Shown here: positions 10,612 through 22,413 of the stretch, in pieces | How positions within the stretch are numbered: the stretch's first letter is position 1 | Layout: each line of letters begins with the position of its first letter | Assembly (NCBI GenBank): GCA_035236585.1 | Contig: CP141126.1 | Location: 64,395,414 to 64,459,413, forward strand | Reading direction: 5' to 3' | Source of the DNA: Warburgia ugandensis | Taxonomy: Eukaryota > Streptophyta > Magnoliopsida > Canellales > Canellaceae | Length of the DNA: 64,000 nucleotides | Made by a program: the position numbers and the translations under genes | Notes under the pieces: model-generated | What the model saw: the letters and a program-made list of their open reading frames with translations, nothing else | What the model was told of the DNA's origin: nothing | Databases searched by the model: none

Positions 10612-13600
10612 TGTAACATCCCATAAAAACAAAAAAATGTAAAACACATTATTAAAGGAGGGGGCCAAATTGATATCGGCACCCCCTCCCCACTTAATAG
10701 AATGAACAGACCATTCAGTCTATTCTCAAAACTTGACAAAAACTCAACCAAGGGGAGAGGGAAAGAGAGAGGAGAAGAAATAAGAAGAAGGGAAAGAGGA
10801 AGGAGATGGTGAAAGGTGATTGCACATCGAGAAGCCCATACGTGTTGGAAAATGCAGACACTAGAGAAGAAAAGAGGGATTTTCGGGGGTTTCCGTGTTG
10901 CCGGAAGATGTGCAGCTTTGTCGGCAATAATGGGACCTCATATTTTAGATTTGAAGCCCCCACCTTGCTCACCTCAAGGTCTGAGGAAAAAGCCCTTTCA
11001 TTTCATTGCGATCAGAGGAGGAAAAAAATGTGTTTTTTGGCTAGCTAGAGTTTGCATGCCGTCATTGGAGATGATGACAGCTTGGATTGTTGATCCGAGC
11101 CGGTCATCTTGCACAGTTGGCCTAGAAGAATAGAAACCCTAGGGTTATGCAATGATTGGTGATGATTTAGGCCATTGATTAAAGAGGGGACTGCTATGCG
11201 ACATGGATTGGAGGATTTTTCCTGAAATCAGCTTCAATCCAAGTGATCCAAGGGTGTAGGAAGCACAATGATGTGCTTTGATGGTAAGATCAGTGAAACC
11301 CAACTTTTGATTTGATGAATTTTGTTAAATCCATGCTTTTTTATGCTAGATCTAGATTTAAGGATGATCTAACCATCCATTTCTTAATCCATCCTTAAGA
11401 TTAAGTAAGTGCTTGATAAATCTTGAAATCAATAGAGATCATCGATCTAGGCTAAAAATTGATCAGACAATCTTAGCCATCCAATCAGGTATTGGTCATA
11501 CAGTAACTTTGCTATGTTTGATCAACAATCAGATACCACAAATGAGCCTAGGGCACTAAAATTGCTAGGATACAACACAAATTGAAAATTCTAGATTGAA
11601 TTTGAGAGAAAAAAAAAAATATCCTAAACTATCTAATTGGACAGTAGAGTAATAAGGACCTGGCACTTCTGATGGGTGATTAGATGTTACCATTGTGTAC
11701 CCTGACCTTTATTAAGTTAAGATACTAAATTTTTTTAAGATAAAGCCACTGAATAAGGAAAGCAACTTGCATTCACTTAAGATGAATGGTTGATAGCCAA
11801 TGGCATGAATTAGAAATCTAGTAATTATTGGTCATTCAATTAACTATCAACCAATAGCTAATTCAACACCCTTAGCATAGAAATAAAAGATAAAATTAGA
11901 AAGATTTTTATGAGAATGATTAGAATTAATGATCAGATGTGAATTATAAGTGTTATGGAGTGATCCAATGGTCGGATCGTCTCCAAACTTCATCAGATCA
12001 TAGAGACTAACCTTTTATTGATTAAGGGACATCAATTAAATGAATTATGACATAGATTGACGATCAAAGGCCACAGATGTTTGTCTAGATGTTAGAAAAC
12101 CTACATCTAGTTTGAGATTGACCTAACAGAGGATTTTAATCAAATGATCTGAGCCATTAATCTATAATTAACTACAAGATCAAGGGAATTGTCAGTAGGA
12201 TTTGTTTTATTTTGAGATGTGAGAACACCAAGTGATAGATGACTTATGACATGATAGGTATGTCAGAGCACACTTCGTGACATTGTTTATGCACCTGACT
12301 AGAGTATTGTATTTTTCAAGGTAGGTGATTACATTTGGGATTTTTTCTTGATTTCATCGATCATGACTTGTTATCTAAAATTCTTGAGGCATGTGTTTTA
12401 TGCACTATCATGATTTATTGAAATGTGTTCAGTATTTCATGCTTGATATCGTGACATTTGATTATGTGATTATTCATATGTTAATGTGTGATGGATTCCA
12501 CCTTATCATGGATCTTGATTTGAGACTTTTTGGGGAAGCTGGGTCTTGTACCGATCTGAAGGCAGGCCAGGGAATGGTTGATAGGCTTCTGTAGGGAAAT
12601 GGACTAATGTAGGCTGCACATGAGGGACCCAGGGTCAGATTGTATTGGGTGAAGCGGGGTAAGTCAGGTCTTATATTGATCTGAGGGCGGGCCAAGGGGA
12701 TGGCTGACAGGCTTCCGTTGGGAAATGGACAAATGTGGGTTGCATGTGAGGGACGTAGGGTTGGATTGTATTAGGTGAAGCAGGGTAAGCTGGGTCTTAT
12801 ATCGATCTGAGGGTAGCCCGGGGGATGACTGACAAGCTTCTACAGGGAAATGGACTGATGCAACCTGCACGTAAGGGACCTAGGGTTGAAATGAGTACTC
12901 ATTACCATCACCATAAGTATAGTCGAGACAGTCATAGAGCTTGAGTGTGCACAGCATTCCATGATCATGACATGCATTATATTTTTCTATGGACAAGAAC
13001 TTTGGTTATTGTGATGGATGTGTATCCATGTGTTTCATACCTTGCATGCTATGACACTCAGATTTGATAACGATTTGTTTCGCTCATGATTTCCTAATTT
13101 ATCCATTATGGATGTCTAATGTTTCATATGCTTTGAATACATTCATCTTATGTGATTTCACCATGATTATGATACTTATGTCATGTGATTTTATCATATT
13201 TATTATCAAATGTGAATCACATACACAAGCAATAGCTTACTGAGGCATTGCTTTGTTTTGCAATGCCTCAAATTTGGAGTGCAATAATGCAAAGAGAAAG
13301 CAGATGGAGCAATGTTGACTTAGCGAGAACCCCGAGGACCATCTACTTTTTTGTATATCAAAAATCGATTAGCATATGTCTCTTAGACTTGTGTTTAGAC
13401 TCTTTGGGTTGTACATGAATGATGTTATTTTGGACAGATTGGATCCACACTTTGTATAGTGTATATTTACTTGCACACATGAGTATGATGTGATGATCAT
13501 GGATGGAACCCTGGGGATTTTAGACAAGTTATTATTACTATTTTTCTTATGGCTGTTATTGTTTTGTCGTGATTTTAAATTGAGCATGGTCAGAGTATCA

Positions 13601-13799
13601 AGATTTGATTTTGTTATTGTCATAATATTTGGGTTATGGATGACCCTGGGGGATTTTCTTTTTGGTGTTTCCTTTAACGTTGCGAAAAAATTATTAATTA
13701 TGAGTTTTTATTTTCAGGGATTTGGCCTATTTTATTTTAAACATATTATTACTACTATTATGAATTTGGAAAAAGGTTTAGAAAACCTAGAGTGTCATA
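10612..13799 (+). mobile_element. F1 5' LTR (3.2 kb)
   Basis: It begins TGTAACATCCCATAAAAAC and ends AGAGTGTCA(TA) just before the primer site. Compared by eye with the 3' LTR, it has three instead of five 125-bp tandem units, a shorter GAA-rich tract, a single copy of a ~60-bp segment that is doubled in the 3' LTR, and about 450 bp (12893-13340) that the 3' LTR lacks. Open frames in it (for example 10816-11133) are not conserved between copies and are not genes. Confidence 0.85.
12531..12892 (+). repeat. F1 LTR tandem array, 3 units of ~120-126 bp
   Basis: Three units start near 12531, 12649 and 12775. Each contains a GGGTCTTRTAYCGATCTGAGG-like phrase, then GGCTTCYG and GGGAAATGGACTGATG, and closes with GAGGGACCCAGGG. 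The homologous array in the 3' LTR has five units. Confidence 0.85.
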
Positions 13800-13802
13800 G
13801 TT

Positions 13803-13815
13803 TGGTATCAAAGCC
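13803..13815 (+). other. F1 primer binding site (tRNA-iMet type)
   Basis: TGGTATCAAAGCC differs by one base from TGGTATCAGAGCC, the usual complement to the 3' end of plant initiator tRNA-Met. It starts about 4-6 bp after the LTR end. Confidence 0.85.
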
Positions 13816-13932
13816 AAGGTTTATTCCATCATCACCACTTTAAGGGTTCAATTAAATTGACAACCCATGAGTTCAGAATGAGACAGAGATAGGAGGAATA
13901 CTTATACGATGTGATATTAAAACTTTGAATAG

Positions 13933-15770
13933 ATGGTTCCTCGAAGAAAGACTAGGTCCACCACCACTCCACCAATTGTCGCCCATGCCGAGTCATCATG
14001 GTAAGGAGACCATGACATAGGCTTAGTGGGCCAAGTGGTACAGGGCTTGATATTACATATACAAGCCATTGAGCAAAGCAATTCCTAAGTGTGAATTACA
14101 AATATATGATGATTGCAAAATAGTTGATGCCACAAGGATTGACAGACTGTCTGTAGCTAAGATGAGACTTTGAGTCCTTGTATGATTACGAGGAAACACA
14201 CTTCCAGGGAAAGCGTGTGATTCTTATAGTATAAAATCTAAATGGAGTGTATGATTGATAATCGCAAATGAGAGCTTTATTATATGATGTAAGGTCTATA
14301 TGCATAGACTACCCTATGAGGGTTCAAGTCCAAATTTGGGGTAGTATGTATGAACATGTGAAGAGGTATAATGGAAAGGGATCAGAAATGATTACAACTA
14401 CTAAGAGCTCGAGAAAGTTGAGAGGAGTATTGTATAAATTTAAACTTGAAGTGGATTTATTTGACGAATATATTGTAATATAGTGAAAATTATTGAAAAT
14501 TTGATTGGGTAAGATCTTAATGTTCTATGGATGAATATGAACTATGAGATGAAACTTAATGGGTTCTTTTGGATATAGAAATATTGATAGCCAGTCTTCA
14601 ATGAGAAGTCAATGCTTATGAATTACTCTAAGGATTTACTTATGATTGGTAGACATATTAACACTTGAGGATATAACAACTATTTTACGATGATTAATAG
14701 TAGTAATGATGTTAATTAAGTGATGAGTAAGGAGTGACATCAAATAACCTCCTATTTAGGGGATGGGATGACAATAAAAGGTTAATTTGAATATCGTGCT
14801 ATATATGAGTAATGGATAAGATTGGTTATTTGACTCCAAATCAGAGGCGTCTATCATATAAAGGGAATGAGGTAAGATGAAATTAATTATAAATGAATTA
14901 CCTCCAACATGAATAGAAATGATAATGTGATCCCCTATGGCTAAGAAAGTTATTATGAAAGATCAATTACATTAGGTATGAGATTGAAAATTATAAATGA
15001 GTTTGATTCATATGACCATGAAATAATTCATTGGTTAAAGGAAATGAAATGATGGAGGTGAGGACATTGAAAATGAAATTATGAGAATTCTAATGATAGT
15101 CGTTTGAGAGGATGTGTTTCCCTATTTTTGAGATTTTTATTTAGAAGGCCTATAATGATCAGTATTTTGTCATATGAGCAGTTGAGGATGTGGCGAGAGT
15201 TGCCATTGTAGAACAGAGGAATTTGATGGTTTAATGGTATTAAGCTTGTTTACACTAGTAAGAATAGTTGTCCTAAAACCTATCATGAATAAGAGGATAT
15301 AGATAAAATTTGTTGATATGTTGACACCTGAATGGTGGAGATAGTTGATCGTAATGTGACAAAGGCAACTAACATAGCTTTTATACTGAGGAAAATTCTC
15401 TTAGGGCCAAGGGGGCTGACTGCAAAGGCACGAACATGATAATTCAAGCCTACCTAGTGAGGGAAAGAGACTCTTTTAATGATATAGTTATTTAGGCCAT
15501 GGAACCAGTGAAATCTGAATGGGCAGTGCTGGAATGTGGATGTGAGAGGGTGCACTAGTTGTATAGACAGGCACCTAGACATTATTGTACTAGAGTGATA
15601 GACTACCACAATAGGGGTAATAACATTAGTAGCTGTCATTATAACTGCAATCTTTAAGATACTGTGACTGTGGAGAGTCAGAACATTTCTGTAGAGAATG
15701 TATCAGAGGACAATGGATCAAACAGGTTGACATTGAAGATAAAATAGAAATGGCCCCACCTTAGTAATGA
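13933..15770 (+). pseudogene. F1 gag, heavily decayed
   Basis: A start at 13933 reads MVPRRKTRSTTTPPIVAH, a basic N-terminus like the MPPRR start of Del/Tekay gag, and breaks soon after. Near 15345 the phrase VDRNVTKATNIAF is gag-like. At 15663-15701 the sequence CDCGESEHFCREC is a zinc knuckle in which the first CX2C has shrunk to CXC; otherwise the CGE..H....C spacing is intact. Knuckles of this kind bind genomic RNA for packaging. Numerous stops and frameshifts lie between these landmarks. Confidence 0.65.
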
Positions 15771-17590
15771 TGAGTATTACCATTACTGGAAGAAAGTACA
15801 AACCTCAACCCACATCATGAAAAGTACTCTTTTGATTGTTGATAGACACACCAGGATCCACCTAAATCTAGGATCCAATCATCCTCATAGTTTGAGTTTT
15901 GGCACTTTGATAAATGAAGTGAGGGAATTCATTTTGAATCGTATGCTAGTGGAGAATATCTTAAGCATTTGGATTGGAATGTAATGATGAAAACTATTTA
16001 GTATCATTATTAAGAGTGAGATGATACAATAGAGATGTTTGTGAACAACAGTGGTGCGATTTAAGTAGTCGAATGTGATTGCATAGTGCAATTTTAGTTG
16101 TTCAATTAATGCTATTAGCTTTTATATACAATTGAGAAACACTGTATTTATTATTTCTGTATTCAAATTTGAATACACCAAAGGGTGTAAGTTTATATAT
16201 TAGTTTTGAATCATATGTGTTATCTCCAGTATTGGTACTTTTATGTTTGTATTTATACTTAAGTTAAAGATTATTGTTTCTGATTATTTGAATGTAAGGT
16301 TGTATATATGATTTTAGTGAATTGGAATATGAATATGTCAGAGATGTTCTTTGATTTAAATGACTATTTCTTTATTTTGGATCCATATGTGAAAGTGGAT
16401 GAATGTGTGAAAAATCTATTCATGATTATGATTGAAATGTTATGATGTGAATTGACATTCTATATTAAATGATTGTTTCGAGAAATGAAAGAGTTATCTG
16501 TCTAAACATATGGTTAGGTGATGGAAAATTTTGTGAGCAAAGACTATGATGATAGAGTTAAAGTAAGATTCATTATAGTAATTGGATTTGCAATTTGTAG
16601 TAGGGATTGTAAATTTTCATATTTCTAAATCAATGTAAATTAGAATGGATTTGGATGGAAGATTTTGGGATGATATGTGGAGTTGAACGTTTACCAAGTG
16701 TTGATGTTGTAATATATTTGCACCATATTATTGAAGGATATGGATATTGTGATTGAAGTTGTAGATATAGATAAGAAAATCTCATTGCATTAAAATTTGT
16801 TTTATTAGGATAATGTATGGGATGAATATGTATTTTTGCTATAATGGATGTTGGAATGTGGTGAGATAGAGTTTCTGAAATGTATTTTATATGAATAAAT
16901 GGTTTATCAGGTGTATTGCAATTACATGCATTAAATGCAGAAGTTCGAAAAATAGAGGAGACTCTGCCAAAATTTCATTAGAAATATGATACCTTGAATT
17001 TTAGAAAATAGGCAGTTTCATGACGTCAGCACTGGCTAAATATATGCATAAGAGATTAAATCTAAGTGAGAGATGTATATTAACTATTTGAAGTTATTAT
17101 AAAGAGTTATTTGGATAAGAAAATAGAAAGTTTAGGTTGCAGATAAAGATTATGCATTCTACGACTCACTACAATCAAAGGAGTTATGAAGTTGGAACTA
17201 AAGGAAAATTAGTTAGGAATTTATTGCTTTTTAAGATTTTAGAAACGATTTGGATGGTGAGTATAAGTTAATATCATTATTACAATTGATGAGTATTTAT
17301 TGCGGATGTTAAGAAAACATATATTGGAAAATCAATTGGATTAAAACATGATTTTAACTATGGGGTGAAAGGAATATGAGTTACAGAGATAACCCATGTA
17401 GGCAATATTGACTAATGAGAAACATGTCATTTATGAAGGGTGACATAATGTTAGAGATTAAGTTGAAAATCAGTTATATTTTGAGAAATTTTGTTTCATT
17501 GAAGGAATTGAGAGAATTTAGTTTATGATGAGGTGAGGATGTTCCTAGAGTGTTTCAAGAATAACATGGAAAGAATTTCGAGGACGAAAT
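15771..17590 (+). other. F1 interior beyond gag: protease trace, otherwise nothing
   Basis: At about 15833-15905 one frame reads LIDTPGS followed by HSLSFG, resembling the 'LIDTGATHSF' active-site segment of a retroviral-type protease with the glycine displaced. After that I find no reverse transcriptase, RNase H or integrase motif in about 1.7 kb of AT-rich sequence. The end reads ISRTKFL-like (AATTTCGAGGACGAAATTCC), the usual last segment before the polypurine tract in this branch. Confidence 0.5.
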
Positions 17591-17594
17591 TCCT

Positions 17595-17609
17595 ATAAGG
17601 AGGGAAAAA
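17595..17609 (+). other. F1 polypurine tract
   Basis: ATAAGGAGGGAAAAA directly precedes the TG of the 3' LTR and follows AATTTCGAGGACGAAATTCC, the customary context of the plus-strand primer in Del-type elements. Confidence 0.85.
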
Positions 17610-17754
17610 TGTAACATCCCATAATAAAAAAATGTAAAACATATTATTAAAAGAGGGGGCCAAATTGATATCGTCATCCCCTCCCCACTTAATCGAACAA
17701 ACAGACCGTTTGGTTTGTTCTCAAAACCCAACAAAAACCTGACGAAGGGGACAG

Positions 17755-17850
17755 GGAAGGAGAGAGGAGAAGAAAGAAGAAGGAGAAGAAAGAAGGAGAA
17801 GGAGAAGGAGAAGGAGAAGGAGAAGAAGAAGAAGAAGGGAAAGAGGAAGG
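17755..17850 (+). repeat. (GGAGAA)n/(GAA)n purine tract in F1 3' LTR
   Basis: About 95 bases made almost only of G and A with repeated GGAGAA and GAA units. The 5' LTR has a shorter version at 10752-10806, and the minus-strand F1 LTR has the complementary CTTCTC run at 35480-35555. A long apparent lysine/glutamate frame across it is a by-product of the repeat. Confidence 0.8.
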
Positions 17851-19631
17851 AGATGGGGAAAGGTGATTGCACGCCGAGAAGCCCATACACATTGGAAAAT
17901 GCAGTTGCTGGAGAAGAAAAGAGGGATTTTTGGGGGTTTCTGTGTTGCCAGAAGATGAGCAGCTTGCCGGCGATAATGAGAGCTCGGATTTCAAATTTGT
18001 ACCCCCCATCTTGCTCACCTCAAGGTCTAAGGCAAAATCCCTTTCATTTCATTGCAATCAGAGGAAGGAAAAAATGGGTTTTTCAACTGGCCAGAGTTTG
18101 CAGGCTGTCGTTGAAGACGATGACAACTCAGATCGTTGATCCGAGTCGGTCATGTTGCATGGCTGGCCTAAAAGAACAGAAACCCTTAGGTTATGGAAGG
18201 ACTGGTGATGATCTAGGCCATTGTTTGAAGAGGGGACTACTGTGAGATGTGGATCACAAGATTTTGCCTAAAATCAGCTTTAATCCAGGTGATCCAATGG
18301 TGTAAGAAGCACAATGACGTGCTTTGATGCTAAGATCCGTGAAACCCAACTTTTGATTTGATGAATTTTGTTAAATCCATGCATTTTTATGCTAGATCTA
18401 GAGTTAAGGATGATCTAATCATACATTTCTTAATCCAAACTTAGGATTAGGTAAGTACTTGATAAAGCTTGAAATCGATTGAGATCATCAATCTAGGCTG
18501 AAAATCGATCGAACAATCTTAGCCGTCCGATCGGGTATTGTTCATACAGTAACTTTGCTATGTTTGATTAACAATCAAACACTAGAGATGAGTCTTAGGC
18601 ACTAAAATTGCTAGGATATGACACAAATTGAAGAATCTAGATTGAATTTGAGGGGAAGAAAAACCTAAATTGTTTAATTGGATAGTAGAGTAATAAGGAC
18701 CTGGCACTTCTGATGGGTGATTAGATGCCACCATTGCTTAACCTGACCTTTATTAAGTTAAGATACTTGAAACTTTAAGATAAAACCACTGAACAAGGAA
18801 AGTAACTTGCAGTCACTAAAGATGATTGAAAATTTTAAGATAAAACCACTCAAAAAGGAAAGCAACTTGTAGTCACTTAAGATGAATGGTGGATAGCCAA
18901 GGGCGTGGATTAGAAATTCAGTAATCATTGGTCATTCAATTAGCTATCAATCAATAGCTAATAAAACACCATTAGAATAGAAATAAACACTGAAATTAGA
19001 GAGATCATGATGAGAATGATTAGAATTTATGATCAAATGTCAATTATAAGTGTTATGGAGCGATCCAATGGTCAGATCATCTCCAAACTTCATGAGATGA
19101 TAGAGACTAATCCTTTATTGATTAAGGGACATCAATTAAATGAATTATGACATAGATTGATGACCAAAGACCACAAATGTTTGTCTAAATGTTAGAAAAA
19201 CCTACATTTAGTTTGAGATTGACCTAATAGAGGGTTAATCAAATGATCTAGGTCGTTAATCTAAGATTAAGTGCTAGATCAAGGGAATTGTCACTTGGAT
19301 TTGTTTTATTTTGAGATGTGAGAATGCCAAGTCATAGATGACTTATGATGTAACAGGTACGTCAGAGCGCACTTTGTGACATTGCTTACACGGCTGACTA
19401 GAGTATCACTTTTCTCAAGGTAGATGATTACATTTGGGATTTCTTCTTGATTTCATCGATCATGACTTGTTATCTGAAATTGTTGAGGCATGTGCTTTAT
19501 GCACTATTGTGATTTCTTGAAATGTGTTTAGTATTTCATGCTCGATATCGTGACATTTGATTATGTGATTGTTCATGTTTTGATGTGCGATGGATTCCAC
19601 CTTATCATGGATCTTGATTTGAGATTTTTGG

Positions 19632-20255
19632 GTGAAGCGGGGTAAGCCAGGTCTGATACTGATCTTAGGGTAGGCCAGCAGATGGTTGCCAGGCGTCAGT
19701 CAGGAAATGGACTGATGCGAGTTGCACATGAGGGACCCAGGGTCAGATTGTATGGGGTGAAGTGGGGAAAGCTGGGTCTTGTACCAATCTAAGGGTGGGC
19801 GGGGGGATGGTTGACAGGCTTTTTATCGGGAAATGGACTGATGTGGGCTGCATGTGAGGGACCCAGGGTTGGATTGTATCAGGTGATGTGGGTAAACCGA
19901 GTCTTGTACCGATCTAAGGGTTGGTGGGGGAATGGCTAATAGGCTTTTGTTGGGAAACGGACTGATGCAAGCTGCACGTGAGGGACCCAAGGTCGGATTG
20001 TATAGGGTGAAGTGAGGTAAGCCGGGTCTTATATAGATCTAAGGGAGGGCCGGGGATGGCTAACAGGCTTTCATCGAGAAATGGAATGATGCGGGCTTCA
20101 CATGAGGGACCCAAGGTTGGATTGTATCAGGTGAAGTGGGGTAAGCCAGGTCTTGTACCGATTTGAGGGCGGGTTCGGGGATGGTTAATAGGCTTTCTTT
20201 GGGAAATGGACTGATGCTGGCTGCTCATAAGGGACCCATGGTTGGATTGTATCTA
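19632..20255 (+). repeat. F1 LTR tandem array, 5 units of ~125 bp
   Basis: Units start at 19632, 19757, 19883, 20007 and 20131 (steps of 125, 126, 124 and 124). Each begins GTGA(A/T)G.GGGG-like and ends GGRTTGGATTGTAT-like. The same unit occurs three times in the 5' LTR. Confidence 0.9.
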
Positions 20256-20258
20256 GTG

Positions 20259-20299
20259 AAAAGTAGATAGCCCTCGGGGACCCAGGGCTATCTACTTTT
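20259..20299. repeat. Perfect 16-bp inverted repeat at a deletion junction
   Basis: AAAAGTAGATAGCCCT (20259-20274) and its exact complement AGGGCTATCTACTTTT (20284-20299) flank the 9-base loop CGGGGACCC. It stands where the 5' LTR instead carries about 450 bp ending in GAGGACCATCTACTTTT. Confidence 0.9.
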
Positions 20300-20746
20300 T
20301 TGTACATCAGAGACCGATTAGCATATGTCTCTTAGACTTGTGTTTAGACTCTTTGGGCTGTACATGAATGTTGTTATTTTGGACAGATTTGTTCCACACT
20401 TTGTATAGTGTATATTTACTTGCACACATGGTTATGATGTGGTGATCATGGATGGAGCCCTGGGGATTTTAGACAGGTTATCATTGCTAATTTTTTACAA
20501 CTGTTATTGGTTTGTTGTGATTTTAAATTGAGCATGCTCAGAGTATCGTGATTTGATTTTGTTATTGTCATAGTATTTGGGTTGTGGATGGCCCTCGAGG
20601 TTTTTCTTTTTGGTTTTCCTTTAACACTATGAAAAATTTATTAATTATGAGTTTTTATTTTCAGGGATTAGGCCTATTTTATTTTAAACGCATTATTACT
20701 ACTACTATGAATTTGGAAAGAGGTTTAGAAAACCTGGGGTGTCAAA

Positions 20747-21375
20747 ACCTAAAAAGCTAAAATCCTCTATAAAAACCCAAGGCATCCCATGCTCCCATAA
20801 GAAAGAGTCTTCCACAAATTTTACCTTAACATCAAAAGGAGAACCACACCTCACACATTGGCTGTTACTCCACACCTCACACTTCTCTACCAATAAGCAC
20901 CTCTCCATGCCTCACATCCTTCTTCAAAGCCTCCTTCAAAGTCTTCAACACCTCTCTTCAAGCTTTCCATGGTTTGTTGCTTCTTAATTTTCCTTCCATC
21001 TTACTTTATTTACTTTTTGATCTAAACCCACCCCTCTTTGCTTATTTTTCTTGAAGTTATTTTATTATTATTATTATTATTTCTTTAGTTTTCCTTGGTT
21101 CAAAGATTACTAGCTCTTGTAGTGACATCCAAGAGAAAGCAACCATTGAATCCCCTTTGTTTCCTTGTTTAAACTTGCTTGAATCTCCTTGTTTTTCATG
21201 TGCCTAATTGCTTACTCCTTTCTTCTACCTCCATTCTTCATCTCTTTTTAGTATCTTCCTCTACTTTTCTTTAGTAAACATGTATTATACTTTGAGTGTG
21301 ATTGTTGGATGACTAGGCTAAGCCGCTTCCTTTTTTTCCTTCCTATGAATGGATAAATAAAGCATCTAGTATCCC
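20747..21375 (+). mobile_element. LTR-X copy, segment 2 (between F1 and organellar insert)
   Basis: It resumes the LTR-X sequence after the F1 target-site duplication. A TATA box (20768) is followed by a C-rich leader with many CACCTC and CTTC phrases, as in the LTR-X copy at 28644-31144. An (ATT)n microsatellite lies at about 21061-21080. The segment ends near GAATGGATAAATAAAGCATC, where plastid-derived sequence begins. Confidence 0.6.
20768..20775 (+). promoter_or_regulatory. LTR-X TATA box
   Basis: TATAAAAA in the context CCTCTATAAAAACCC, followed by a pyrimidine-rich leader. Confidence 0.55.
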
Positions 21376-21422
21376 TTCCCAAATCCTGCTCTTTCAAAAA
21401 AGATGGCATCATATATAAGATA

Positions 21423-21597
21423 CTCAATCATGTATGATGGAATCATCAAAGATTTGATCTTTTCTAACTTTGTCTGTAACTCACTAGAGGCTTGGGAAAC
21501 AAAGAGAAGATGTGTACAAACGAGATATCTAGCAACAAGAAGAAGGAAAAGGATTGAATAGAGGAACTCTCGAGCATTTGGTGATCTTAGATGTGTC
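21423..21597 (-). pseudogene. ycf2: Plastid ycf2 fragment A
   Basis: The minus strand reads [20 protein letters not shown], then [19 protein letters not shown] and [11 protein letters not shown]. These match a central region of Ycf2, the very large plastid protein linked to the inner-envelope AAA-ATPase motor. The match stops after YMIE, and the following residues do not fit Ycf2. Only about 58 codons are present, without start or stop, so it is non-functional. Confidence 0.85.
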
Positions 21598-21729
21598 CAT
21601 ATCAATGGAACGGGTACTCAGAGAATACCCATTGACAAATAGGGCTCCCGATCGGCATCTTCTATCGTTTAATCTTCATCTTCTGCTGTCAAAGGATCTG
21701 GAATCATGAATGATTCTAGGTGAATAGCC

Positions 21730-22329
21730 TTTTTTAATTGTTTCACGATATGGTCCCTTGAGAAAAGGATCAGAAATTTTTGGCAAGCATTCTTGTTCAT
21801 TCTCATCATTGCATAGTTTGATCCTTTTTTCAAGCACGTCCAGAAGAAGAAATCCCTTGTCGAGAGCTTCCATTCGATTTATGAATTCATTGCTCAAGTT
21901 ATATCTTTTTTCTTCATTGGTAGAAACCCAATGATTATACAGATCTTCGGGGGATAGTTTTTCTGTTGTATACAAAGAAATTTTTCTTTGTATCCTTTCC
22001 AAAAAAGTCGACAAACTAGGTGGATATGTAAAAGATATTATTTTTTTTCCATCACTTAGACATGTGTTAAAAAAATATTGTGACATTTCATTTCGTAAAG
22101 CATTTTGAAATCGATCATTTTTTAGATAGCGCAATGGATGATTCCATCATTTATAGTCGAAAAGAAGAGTCACTAAAGGTTTTTCAAACCAAAAGTAAAA
22201 TTCATTTGCTGTTATTTTCTTTCCATTCATTCGGATCTCTTCCGTTTCATCTAGGTTGTTCGGATCCTCCTTTTCTTCTGAACAAAGGGAAAGGTCTTCT
22301 TTGGTGGATCCCTCTTATTCCTGTTTAGT
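21730..22329 (-). pseudogene. ycf1: Plastid ycf1 (TIC214) fragment
   Basis: About 200 codons on the minus strand match the N-terminal third of Ycf1/TIC214, a plastid inner-membrane protein of the import translocon. Recognisable runs are [96 protein letters not shown] and [17 protein letters not shown]. In-frame stops replace the residue after TKQE (near 22316) and the residue between DYK and WNH (TGA). The fragment is fused in frame to an ndhA piece at about 22329. Confidence 0.9.
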
Positions 22330-22413
22330 CCATCTTATTGTGATAGAAATGAATAGGAATAAATAAGCTTTAGCTAATGTAATAAGGATACCAACTATTG
22401 TTCCAACCAGCCC
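22330..22413 (-). pseudogene. ndhA: Plastid ndhA fragment
   Basis: The minus strand reads [20 protein letters not shown] and then FISITIRWT. This corresponds to a membrane segment near the C-terminus of NdhA ('[25 protein letters not shown]') of the plastid NAD(P)H dehydrogenase. At RWT it continues directly into ycf1 sequence (TKQE). Twenty-eight codons only. Confidence 0.8.

Larger units (their letters stand above)
10612..20746 (+). mobile_element. F1: complete long-LTR gypsy element, pol-less
   Basis: Two direct long repeats (10612-13799 and 17610-20746), both starting TGTAACATCCCATAA and ending near GTGTCA, enclose 3.8 kb. A tRNA-iMet-type primer site follows the left repeat, and a polypurine tract (AAGGAGGGAAAAA) precedes the right one. 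The 5-bp ACCTA at 10607-10611 recurs at 20747-20751 as a target-site duplication; the match can be extended to AAACCTA. The TGTAACATCC start, GTGTCA end and Met primer site are typical of the Del/Tekay branch of Ty3/gypsy. The interior keeps only gag and a trace of protease, so this is a large non-autonomous derivative. Many substitutions separate the two LTRs, so the insertion is not recent. Confidence 0.85.
17610..20746 (+). mobile_element. F1 3' LTR (3.1 kb)
   Basis: It begins TGTAACATCCCATAATAAAA and ends GGGGTGTCA(AA). It matches the 5' LTR along its length but has an expanded purine repeat (17755-17850), a duplicated ~60-bp block (about 18775-18885), five tandem units, and a deletion replaced by a perfect hairpin (20259-20299). 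Confidence 0.85.

Noticed and set aside
17715..18245. 176-codon frame beginning with a K/E-rich tract
   Set aside because: Produced by the (GGAGAA)n repeat in the F1 3' LTR. The frame is broken in the 5' LTR copy.
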